Program-made: the position numbers and the translations under genes
Shown: piece after piece, positions 22,032 through 28,689 of the stretch
Layout: each line of letters starts with the position of its first letter
Numbering within the stretch: position 1 is the stretch's first letter
The notes under the pieces: generated by a model
Database searches by the model: none
What the model was told of the DNA's origin: nothing
Seen by the model: the letters and a program-made list of their open reading frames with translations, nothing else
Source: Candidatus Peregrinibacteria bacterium
GTDB taxonomy: Bacteria; Patescibacteriota; Gracilibacteria; Peribacterales; Peribacteraceae
DNA: 32,963 nt
Reading direction: 5' to 3'
Assembly: GCA_016196295.1 (NCBI GenBank)
Contig: JACPYA010000055.1
Coordinates: 1-32,963 of the forward strand

Positions 22032-23896
22032 GGATAGGTGATGGTGAGATGTTCGAGGATAGGTGTCGTGCCTTGCCCCGTGAGTATTGCTTTCCACTGC
22101 ATGTAGCGAGTGCCGGTTGCCTGCGGATCCGTCACGATCGGCTGGCCGGCACTGGTCGCGTACGCGGTAGCAGTCGTTCCATCGGGCCCCACCCAGACTG
22201 CCTGCTTCAAATTCTGGAGGGAATTCGCCGTGCGGATGCGCACCGAGACGGACCCGATCCCGCTGACCGTCCAGCTCACGTCATCCCACACGGTTCCTTC
22301 GGCGCCGGAGTCGAAAGGGAACGAGGTGATAGAGCCGCGGAACGCGCGGTTTGCCGTCCCTTCGAGTATTTGCAGCGTCGAAGTGCCGTCTCGGCAGCCG
22401 GCATAGATGTAGGCGCCATCGTAGGTGACGGCATCGCACGTGTTCCCCGGGAGACCGCGGCTCTCGACCAATCCGAACGTGGAGAGCTTCACGATGCGCA
22501 GCTCATTGTCTCCATCATCGACCGTGAACACCGCGTAGCCTTCCTGCGTCTGGACCGCCATGTCGAGGACTCCAAATGCATCCAGTTGCGCCGACCCCAC
22601 GAGTCCCTCCAAGAGGCCTTCACAGTCTCCGGGTTCGTCGCCGTCGATGCGGTACTCCGCGAATTCCGCCTGCGCTCCCCCGCTGCGTCCGATGAACAAA
22701 CGATCTCCGGCAATCTGGATTTCCGTGGCATCCTCATTGCCCGACAAGTTGCAGGTTTCATGGACTGCGGCATCGAGGTGGACCGTGATGAGCTCTTGAC
22801 TGTTGTGTCCCGTGACGAGGTAGCCGTACGCGCCCCATATGGCGATGCCGTTCACGCTGGCGCCGATCTCGATGTCATTCACAACGGAGAGGTTGCCTTC
22901 GGGATTGGCGATATTCAGAACGTAGAATTCATCGCCGCTCTGCGCGCTCCTTCCCACGTACGCACGGTTCGCCGCTTCGTCGATGACGATGTCGAGGGGG
23001 TCGCTGCTTCCCGGAAGATCCCATACCGCGACGATCTGGAAATCACGCAGGCGGACGACGACTATTTCACTCACATTTCCATTCGTGAGAACGTACGCAT
23101 AGTCCCTCCCCGCCGCAAATCCTTCGCTGCTGTCTTCCAGATCGATCGCACCGCTTTGCGTGGCCTGGCCGTCGCTGATATTCGAAATGTCGTACGTCAG
23201 AAACTCCGGGGTCGTTCCCGATTGGTTGTCGAGGGCAATGTACAGCCGATCGCGGATCGGATCGGTGGCCACTTCGTTCACATGAGCCGTCCCGGGCAAA
23301 TCGATGTTGAAGAACGTGGTGGGATCCTCCAGAGACGCGGCCGCGAGGAGCTCGACCTCGCCATCCTGCACCGCCGTGACGGACGTGCTGTTGCGGTAGA
23401 AGTTCTCGAAGGTGGAGAAGAGATCACTGAGCCACTGCCCTCTTTCCCAGTGTGTGAGGTATGTCAGCAGTGAGACTTGGCGCGTCCCCCCTTCCGAAAG
23501 ATTCCAGGTGACGGCGGAGGTGATCGCGCGCGTATCCGGATCGTCGCTGCCGCCGCTCGCGACGATATCCCCGTTGCCATCGCGCCGTACGGCATCCACG
23601 CTCACGACACGGGTGAAACTCCCGAACGCATTGGATGATCCGGTGAACGCATATATGCCCGCGGACGCATCGAGCCCGTGCACCCCCACGGTGATCTGGT
23701 CGAAGTCCCGCCTCGCGATGAATCGCGACGCTTCCAGTCCTTCTGCGGCGTAGTACGCGGCAATGGTGTCGTCACGTCCGTGTCGATTCAGCTCAAAGGA
23801 TCCCAAGGAGAGTTGCACGAATGCGGCTACGATCGTCAGAACGATTCCCAGTGCAACGATGACCTCTACCAATGACTGTCCGAAATGCCTCTGCAT
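22028..23896 (-). CDS. Minor pilin with beta-propeller head
   Basis: 622-aa PilV-like prepilin with an unusually large head. The N-terminus 'GQSLVEVIVALGIVLTIVAAFVQLSL' is a prepilin helix with the conserved Glu. Residues ~60-150 look like a PilV head. From about residue 200 to 490 there are repeated blade-like strands: 'ATDPIRDRLYIALDNQ', 'GFAAGRDYAYVLTNG', 'IVIDEAANRAYVGRSA', 'GIAIWGAYGYLVTGH', 'IQIAGDRLFIGRSG', 'MAVQTQEGYAVFTVDDG', 'AVTYDGAYIYAGCRDG'. These fit a seven-bladed propeller of the LVIVD/YVTN type. A C-terminal domain ('VWDDVSWTVSGIGSVSVRIRTANSLQ...YMQWKAILTG') follows. It is likely a tip adhesin analogous in role to PilY1. It lies 9 bp after the GspH-like gene. Confidence 0.82.
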   Translation of the reverse strand: MQRHFGQSLVEVIVALGIVLTIVAAFVQLSLGSFELNRHGRDDTIAAYYAAEGLEASRFIARRDFDQITVGVHGLDASAGIYAFTGSSNAFGSFTRVVSVDAVRRDGNGDIVASGGSDDPDTRAITSAVTWNLSEGGTRQVSLLTYLTHWERGQWLSDLFSTFENFYRNSTSVTAVQDGEVELLAAASLEDPTTFFNIDLPGTAHVNEVATDPIRDRLYIALDNQSGTTPEFLTYDISNISDGQATQSGAIDLEDSSEGFAAGRDYAYVLTNGNVSEIVVVRLRDFQIVAVWDLPGSSDPLDIVIDEAANRAYVGRSAQSGDEFYVLNIANPEGNLSVVNDIEIGASVNGIAIWGAYGYLVTGHNSQELITVHLDAAVHETCNLSGNEDATEIQIAGDRLFIGRSGGAQAEFAEYRIDGDEPGDCEGLLEGLVGSAQLDAFGVLDMAVQTQEGYAVFTVDDGDNELRIVKLSTFGLVESRGLPGNTCDAVTYDGAYIYAGCRDGTSTLQILEGTANRAFRGSITSFPFDSGAEGTVWDDVSWTVSGIGSVSVRIRTANSLQNLKQAVWVGPDGTTATAYATSAGQPIVTDPQATGTRYMQWKAILTGQGTTPILEHLTITYP

Positions 23897-23905
23897 GCGG
23901 CTACT

Positions 23906-24340
23906 CTACTCGATACTCAGTTGTCCCGCATCGTTCACCGTAATGGCCGATGACCCGCCGGCTCGGTGCGTGATGGTCACGGTGCCGGCCGCGACGGGTT
24001 CCCCGGAGAGCCTGCGGAACGTCACGTCACTCAAGCCGCTGAAGACGACCGCCGAGACCGCGTGCATTTCATCGTAGGCGGGGACGCGCTCAGAATAGGA
24101 CGCTCCTGCGTACAGCACGTAGGATCCGCTCAGCAGAGCGACGCCCCACGCCGCCCCTCGCTCCTCCGTTTGCGCCCGATGCCTCGCCCGGATCATCGTG
24201 AGGAAGACGTCGTGGCCGACGACGCGCAGCGTCTCCGTTTTCTGGAACGTTCCCATGAACGGCAAGGTCGTTGCGAGCGCCCACGCGACGAGTGCGAGTA
24301 CCACCATCACTTCGATGAGACTCAATCCCGGACGGTTCAT
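23906..24340 (-). CDS. GspH/FimT-like minor pilin
   Basis: 144-aa prepilin: 'NRPGLSLIEVMVVLALVAWALATTLPFM' has the Gly-Leu cleavage site and Glu at position 5. The head contains 'GHDVFLTMIRARHRAQTEERGAAWGVALLSGSYVLYAG', the usual GspH pattern of a helix followed by 'wGv.l..g.y.ly', and ends 'GTVTITHRAGGSSAITVNDAGQLSIE', typical of FimT/GspH. It is preceded by its own -10 box and by a hairpin after pilC, so it may start a separate transcript covering the minor pilins. Confidence 0.85.
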   Translation of the reverse strand: MNRPGLSLIEVMVVLALVAWALATTLPFMGTFQKTETLRVVGHDVFLTMIRARHRAQTEERGAAWGVALLSGSYVLYAGASYSERVPAYDEMHAVSAVVFSGLSDVTFRRLSGEPVAAGTVTITHRAGGSSAITVNDAGQLSIE

Positions 24341-24346
24341 GCGGAG

Positions 24347-24352
24347 AGTGTA
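24347..24352 (-). promoter_or_regulatory. -10 box abutting minor pilin start
   Basis: TACACT on the minus strand, 6 nt before the GspH-like ATG. No good -35 at 17 bp. Confidence 0.4.
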
Positions 24353-24412
24353 GGATGGGATGGAGGTCCAGCGCAAAATCTTGCGATCATCCTCGCCAGT
24401 CTTCACAGGAGG

Positions 24413-24432
24413 CCGCGGGCGCAAGCCCGTGG
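24413..24432. terminator. GCAA-loop hairpin after pilC
   Basis: CCGCGGGC-GCAA-GCCCGTGG, an 8-bp stem including one G-T pair, 4 bp beyond the pilC stop and upstream of the minor pilin promoter. It is a possible terminator or processing site; no T-run follows. Confidence 0.45.
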
Positions 24433-24436
24433 GTGT

Positions 24437-25489
24437 CTACTGCAATCCTCCCGTCACGTTGTAGAGCGGCGTGATGATGGAAATGACGGTGAAACCGACG
24501 ATGAGTCCGATGCCGATGAGCAGCATGGGTTCCAACGCGGTCGTCAAGTTCTTCACCGCGTAGTCTACTTCGGACTCGTACGTGCTGCCGATGTAGTCCA
24601 TGGTCGTCTCGAGCGAGCCGCTTTCCTCGCCCACGGCGATGAGCGTTGTCGCCATGCTCGGGAACAGCTTACCTGTTTTGCGGATGCTCTCGGCCAGCGT
24701 GACCCCGCCGGTGACGTGAGGGATCATCTGGAAGATGGCTGCTCGAAAGACGCGATTGCGCGTGGCATGAGCAGTCGCTTCCAGGGCGGCTTTCAGGGGG
24801 AGACTGCTTTTCAGGAGCGTGGACAGCGTCGCCCCGAACTCCGCGACACCCGCGTTGATTTGGATGCGTCGAATGTACGGCAGCGAAAGCAGCAGTCGAT
24901 GAATGAGCGGCTTGGTGCGTTCGAGCGACAAGAGCGTGAGAACGACCGCTGCGGCGACGAACGTCCCAAAACCGACCCATAACCCGTACGCGCCGAAGAA
25001 CTCGGCGAGCCAGAGGATAAGGCGCGTGCTCCAGGGGAGATCCATATCCAGGGATTCGAAGATGGGAATGAGCTTGGGCAGGACGAAAATGCCGAGCGAC
25101 AGTCCCAGCCCGCCGATGGCAATGAGGACGAAGAAGGGATACATCATGGCTGCGCGGATTTTGTGCTTCAATTCCTGTGCGGCGCGCAGGTGGCGCACGA
25201 TGGCGTCGAGACTTTCCTCCAGCGTTCCCGAGAGTTCCCCCGTCCGCACGAGGTTCACCGAGAGAGGAGGGAACCGGCGCGGAGCCGTGGCCATTGCATC
25301 CGCCAACGCCCGCCCCATTTCAATATTCAAACGCACGTGCTTGATGACCGCGCGCATGCGTTTCGAGCTGTCACTCTCCGCAATCGAGAGTGCTCGCGCC
25401 AAGGGGACGCCCGCTTTCAGCATGACGCCGATGTTCCTGAGGAGGAGGATGGTCTCTTCCGCGCCGAGCGAGGTGGTGAACGGTTTCAT
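24437..25489 (-). CDS. pilC: Type IV pilus inner-membrane protein PilC
   Basis: 350-aa polytopic platform protein (GspF/PilC family). Two homologous T2SF domains are seen: 'LLLRNIGVMLKAGVPLARALSIAES...MGRALADAMATAPRRFPPLSVNLVRTGELSGTLEESLDAIVRHL' and 'FGATLSTLLKSSLPLKAALEATAHATRNRVFRAAIFQMIPHVTGGVTLAESIRKTGKLFPSMATTLIAVGEESGSLETTMDYIGSTYE', each followed by hydrophobic segments. The start at 25489 overlaps the pilB stop (ATGA), showing tight coupling with the ATPase it works with. Confidence 0.94.
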   Translation of the reverse strand: MKPFTTSLGAEETILLLRNIGVMLKAGVPLARALSIAESDSSKRMRAVIKHVRLNIEMGRALADAMATAPRRFPPLSVNLVRTGELSGTLEESLDAIVRHLRAAQELKHKIRAAMMYPFFVLIAIGGLGLSLGIFVLPKLIPIFESLDMDLPWSTRLILWLAEFFGAYGLWVGFGTFVAAAVVLTLLSLERTKPLIHRLLLSLPYIRRIQINAGVAEFGATLSTLLKSSLPLKAALEATAHATRNRVFRAAIFQMIPHVTGGVTLAESIRKTGKLFPSMATTLIAVGEESGSLETTMDYIGSTYESEVDYAVKNLTTALEPMLLIGIGLIVGFTVISIITPLYNVTGGLQ

Positions 25490-27177
25490 GACCGAATGAC
25501 ACGCAAGACATCGTGAATGGTGGTGACCCCTTGCAGCGCTTTCGCGATGCCGTCGTCCAGCATGGTTTTGCATCCCGCCTGGTGCGCGGCTTTCCGGATG
25601 ACATCCGCGCCCCCGCTCTGCAAGATCAGTGTCCTCAGGTCGTCGGTAATGGGAAGAATTTCGAAGATGCCGATCCGTCCTCGGTATCCGTTGCCATTGC
25701 AGAGCGAGCATCCTTTGCCCTGGTACAGACGAATCGTTCCTTGGGTCGGGAGCCGCTCGATGATGTCCGCCGGATACGCGCGCAGGAGGCCGTCACGATC
25801 GAGATCCACGCTCTCACGGCAACGCACGCATATTTTTCGGACGAGACGCTGCGCGATGATCACGTTGATGGTCGATGCGATGAGAAATGGCTCGGTCCCC
25901 ATATCGATGAGACGGGGAATGGCGGTCGGCGCATCGTTCGTGTGAAGCGTGGAAAGAACGAGGTGTCCTGTCATCGCGGAGTTGATGGCGATGCCGGCCG
26001 TCTCGCGATCGCGAATCTCTCCGACGAGGATGATGTTCGGATCCTGACGCACAATGGAACGAAGACCCGTCGCGAAGGTCAGGCCCGCCTTCTCGTTCAC
26101 CTGAATTTGATTTGCACCGGGGAGATCGTATTCCACGGGATCCTCGATCGTCGAAATGTTGATTTGTTCGCTCTCGAGCTGTCGCATGATCGCGTAGAGA
26201 GAAGTCGTTTTTCCCGAGCCGGTCGGTCCTGTCACGAGCATCATTCCCCAGGACCGTTCCATCTCCGTGCGGAGCACATCGCGGTCGGGTGCGGCGAGGC
26301 CCAGGGATTCCAGGGGAATCGCCTGTTCGGATGATACGAGGAGACGCATGACGATCTTCTCCCCGCGCGTCGTCGGGACGATCGACACGCGGACATCCAC
26401 ATTTTCTCCTTCGCTGTGGGTGGAGAGTTTGCCGTCCTGAGGCACGGCATGTTCGTCCGTGGCCAAGTTTGCCATCACTTTGATGCGCAGGACGACGCGC
26501 GCGTGCACCTCCATGGACATGCGAGCGGTCACGCGGAGCAACCCATCCACGCGCTCGCGCACGCTCGCTTCACGGATGTGCGGTTCAATGTGAATATCCG
26601 ATGCGCCGCTGCGGAGCGCGTGCTGCAGGAACATATCGACGAGCACGATCACCGGTGTTTCGTCTTTCCCGCCCATCCCTCTGGCTGCTTGCGTCAGGAC
26701 TGCCGCGAAACGTTGATCGAACTGCACGTCGTGTTTCGTGATGGCGCTGCGCAGGGCTTTCTCACTGGCGAGAAAGAACCGACACTGTCCTCCGAACTTT
26801 TTCCGCATGAGGCGCCGCAGCGGTCCGTTCTCGGGATGAGCCAGAGCGATGTGGATGACATCGCCCTCGCGTCGGAATGCCATTGCCCCTTGCACCTCCA
26901 TAACGCTCTGGGGGATCAGCGCCAGCACATCCTTCTCGAGGGGTTCCAGGTCCACATTCACGGATTCCCAGCCTTTTGCCCGTGCTGTGAGTTGCAGAAG
27001 CTCCTCTTCGGTCATCAATCCTTCCTTGAGCAGGAGACGCTCCAGGGTCTCCTGCGAACCTGCGCTCTGTTCGCGAAGCGCCTGGAGATGGTCTGGAGCG
27101 ACGCGCTGCGATTCGATGAGCAGTTGGGCGAAGGCCTCATCAATGGGTTGCCGGGGTTGTGTGTGTATGTCCGTCAA
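25486..27177 (-). CDS. pilB: Type IV pilus extension ATPase
   Basis: 563-aa GspE/PilB-type secretion ATPase. An N-terminal GspE_N-like domain ('LLLKEGLMTEEELLQLTARAKGWESVNVDLEPLEKDVLALIPQSV') precedes the ATPase core: 'ASDIHIEPHIREASVRERVDG' (Asp box region), Walker A 'GPTGSGKTTSLYAIM', 'INISTIEDPVEYDLPGANQIQVNEKAGLTFATGLRSIVRQDPNIILVGEIRD' (Asp box and Walker B) and 'MTGHLVLSTLHTNDAPTAIPRL' (His box). A C4 zinc site, 'CVRC...CSLC', follows. It starts at TTG, 7 nt after a TAAAAT box, and is first of the pilB-pilC pair. No pilT is seen in the window. Confidence 0.95.
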   Translation of the reverse strand: MTDIHTQPRQPIDEAFAQLLIESQRVAPDHLQALREQSAGSQETLERLLLKEGLMTEEELLQLTARAKGWESVNVDLEPLEKDVLALIPQSVMEVQGAMAFRREGDVIHIALAHPENGPLRRLMRKKFGGQCRFFLASEKALRSAITKHDVQFDQRFAAVLTQAARGMGGKDETPVIVLVDMFLQHALRSGASDIHIEPHIREASVRERVDGLLRVTARMSMEVHARVVLRIKVMANLATDEHAVPQDGKLSTHSEGENVDVRVSIVPTTRGEKIVMRLLVSSEQAIPLESLGLAAPDRDVLRTEMERSWGMMLVTGPTGSGKTTSLYAIMRQLESEQINISTIEDPVEYDLPGANQIQVNEKAGLTFATGLRSIVRQDPNIILVGEIRDRETAGIAINSAMTGHLVLSTLHTNDAPTAIPRLIDMGTEPFLIASTINVIIAQRLVRKICVRCRESVDLDRDGLLRAYPADIIERLPTQGTIRLYQGKGCSLCNGNGYRGRIGIFEILPITDDLRTLILQSGGADVIRKAAHQAGCKTMLDDGIAKALQGVTTIHDVLRVIRS

Positions 27178-27184
27178 TCCTATT

Positions 27185-27213
27185 ATTTTAGCAGAAAATG
27201 CTGTTTCCGTCCA
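27185..27213 (-). promoter_or_regulatory. pilB promoter abutting the start codon
   Basis: On the minus strand TGGACG (27213-27208, 4/6), 17-bp spacer, TAAAAT (27190-27185, 5/6), then 7 nt to the TTG start. The transcript would start at or within a nucleotide of the start codon. Confidence 0.6.
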
Positions 27214-27233
27214 TTCTATCTCATCCTCTCATT

Positions 27234-27262
27234 TCGACATCCAGATGCGCTTTAGCTAGCAT
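27234..27262 (+). promoter_or_regulatory. Pilin promoter abutting the start codon
   Basis: TCGACA (27234-27239, 5/6), 17-bp spacer, TAGCAT (27257-27262, 4/6), then 7 nt to the ATG at 27270. Divergent from the pilB promoter. Confidence 0.6.
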
Positions 27263-27269
27263 TCCTGCC

Positions 27270-27788
27270 ATGCATCACACTTCCTCCCTTTTCCGACGCG
27301 GTTTCACGCTCATCGAACTCATCATTGTCATTGCCATCATCGCCGTGATCGCCGGCGCGGTCTTCGTGTCACTTGATCCTGCGCGACGCCTCCATGCTTC
27401 GCGCAACAGCGCGCGGTGGACCGATATCACGGCTGTTGCTCAGGCGCTCAAAACATACCAAGCGGATACTAATGGGAGTTTGCCGGCAAGCCTCGATAAC
27501 GACGAGACGACCGTTCAGGTGATCGGAGAGAGCGTTGGCCTCTGCTCGGGTCTCGCGTGCACGGGTCAGAGCATCGCCGCAGCGAACTGCGGCATCACCG
27601 ACTTCGACACGGAATTGCGAACGTACCTTCAGGCAATGCCGACGGATCCGACCACCGGTTCCGCCAACGATACCCGCTACTACGTCAATGAAGATCAGTA
27701 CGGGATCGTCACCGTGGGAGCCTGCGATGCCGAGGGAGAAGGGTCAGGCGGCGGCGCTCCCGTTCCTGCCATCAAGGTGACGAACTAG
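27270..27788 (+). CDS. Type IV major pilin-like protein
   Basis: 172-aa prepilin. After the short leader 'MHHTSSLFRRG' comes 'FTLIELIIVIAIIAVIAGAVFVSL', a canonical class III signal with cleavage after Gly and Glu at position 5. The head ('DPARRLHASRNSARWTDITAVAQALKTYQADTNGSLPASLDNDETTVQVIGESVGLCSGLACTG') resembles GspG-type pseudopilins or short pilins of Gram-positive-like systems, with a possible disulfide among three to four Cys. The tail is Gly-rich and ends 'PAIKVTN'. It is the best candidate for the fibre-forming subunit, being divergent from pilB and having its own promoter. Confidence 0.88.
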   Translation: MHHTSSLFRRGFTLIELIIVIAIIAVIAGAVFVSLDPARRLHASRNSARWTDITAVAQALKTYQADTNGSLPASLDNDETTVQVIGESVGLCSGLACTGQSIAAANCGITDFDTELRTYLQAMPTDPTTGSANDTRYYVNEDQYGIVTVGACDAEGEGSGGGAPVPAIKVTN

Positions 27789-27810
27789 TCAGAGCGTCGT
27801 TGAAGGACAT

Positions 27811-27968
27811 CGAAAAAGATCGTCTGCGTCTCGTGCAATACGGCAACGCTCGCGCGAGACCTGGGAGGACTCCTCAAGGGGGGCTATGAAGTTCGGACCG
27901 TGCAACCCGTGGATCTGTTCCCGCACACGGCGCACATCGAGTCGGTGACGTTGTTGCAGAAGAAATAA
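27811..27968 (+). pseudogene. Duplicated 3' fragment of the rlmD gene
   Basis: 158 bp aligning without gaps to 19303-19460, the end of the methyltransferase gene; I count 147 identical positions. It encodes '[19 protein letters not shown]' through '[11 protein letters not shown]' and the stop. An in-frame TGA lies just upstream and there is no start, so it is a remnant. The first 131 bp differ at only two positions, both amino-acid changing. The last 27 bp differ at nine positions, all synonymous, including Ser AGC versus TCG. This uneven pattern suggests a decayed second gene copy partly overwritten by conversion. Confidence 0.88.
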
Positions 27969-28095
27969 CCCATTGAATGGAGAGCGGGCATACATGCCCG
28001 CGGAACTATCGGGAATTGGCTTCGGTCGCCCCAGGTATGGGCACTCTTGTTTGTGGAGGTTTTTGATTTCAATACGCTGGAGTACTCTTTCTTTC

Positions 28096-28560
28096 ATGCA
28101 ACGTATCAGGATTCTTTGCGTAGGGAAGATCAAAGCGAAGTGGCTGCTCGACGGATGCGAGGAATACCTGACGCGCTTGAAACCGGTGATGAAAATCACG
28201 CTTGTCGAAGTGCCGGCCAGCAAAGCGCGGACACCGGAGCTCCAGATGGCGGAAGAATCGGAACGATTGCTTCATTGGATGGAACAATATTCCGGAAATG
28301 TGTGGGTGCTGGACGAGCGAGGCGTTCGAAAATCTTCACAGGAGTTTACCGATCTCATCTCTGGCGCTCGCGATCGAGGAGAAGAACTGACCTTCGTGAT
28401 CGGCGGGGCGTATGGCCTCACGGAACCCGTTCGGAAGATGGCGAAAGGGGTGCTGCGCATCAGCGACATGACCCTCACGCATGAATTCACGCGCGCACTG
28501 CTTTTGGAACAACTCTATCGCGCGGCGGAGATTGCGAAAGGGAGTGGATATCATCATTGA
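28096..28560 (+). CDS. rlmH: 23S rRNA pseudouridine1915 N3-methyltransferase
   Basis: 154-aa SPOUT-class methyltransferase acting on the pseudouridine in helix 69 of the ribosome. Landmarks are 'IRILCVGKIKAKWLLDGCEEYLTRL', 'LVEVPASKA', 'VWVLDERGVRKSSQEFTDLI', the knot region 'LTFVIGGAYGLTEPV' and the C-terminal 'ISDMTLTHEFTRALLLEQLYRAAEIAKGSGYHH'. The start at 28096 gives the family N-terminus and follows a pyrimidine tract (CTCTTTCTTTC) rather than a Shine-Dalgarno site. Confidence 0.95.
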   Translation: MQRIRILCVGKIKAKWLLDGCEEYLTRLKPVMKITLVEVPASKARTPELQMAEESERLLHWMEQYSGNVWVLDERGVRKSSQEFTDLISGARDRGEELTFVIGGAYGLTEPVRKMAKGVLRISDMTLTHEFTRALLLEQLYRAAEIAKGSGYHH

Positions 28561-28572
28561 TCCGGCTCCCCG

Positions 28573-28602
28573 TTGTTTGATCGCTGTGCGTTTTCGTATA
28601 CT
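28573..28602 (+). promoter_or_regulatory. tRNA-Glu promoter
   Basis: TTGTTT (28573-28578), 18-bp spacer, TATACT (28597-28602), ending 12 nt before the mature tRNA 5' end. Confidence 0.55.
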
Positions 28603-28614
28603 ATGGCCGTCCCA

Positions 28615-28689
28615 GGCCCTATCGTCTAACGGTTAGGACAGCAGGTTCTCATCCTGCAAATCGGAGTTCGATTCTCCGTGGGGCTGCCA
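28615..28689 (+). tRNA. tRNA-Glu (anticodon CTC)
   Basis: 75 nt including encoded CCA. Acceptor GGCCCTA pairs with TGGGGCT (G-T at the first pair and one G-T inside). The D arm is GTCTAACGGTTAGGAC, the anticodon stem GCAGG/CCTGC with loop TTCTCAT (anticodon CTC), and the T arm CGGAG-TTCGATT-CTCCG. It reads GAG. Its 3' portion, including CCA, overlaps antisense the end of the serine recombinase gene, marking it as the likely attachment site of the element to the right. Confidence 0.95.

Noticed and set aside
22010-23473. Long plus-strand open frame over the propeller pilin
   Set aside because: Antisense shadow; the minus-strand frame carries the prepilin motif and repeats.
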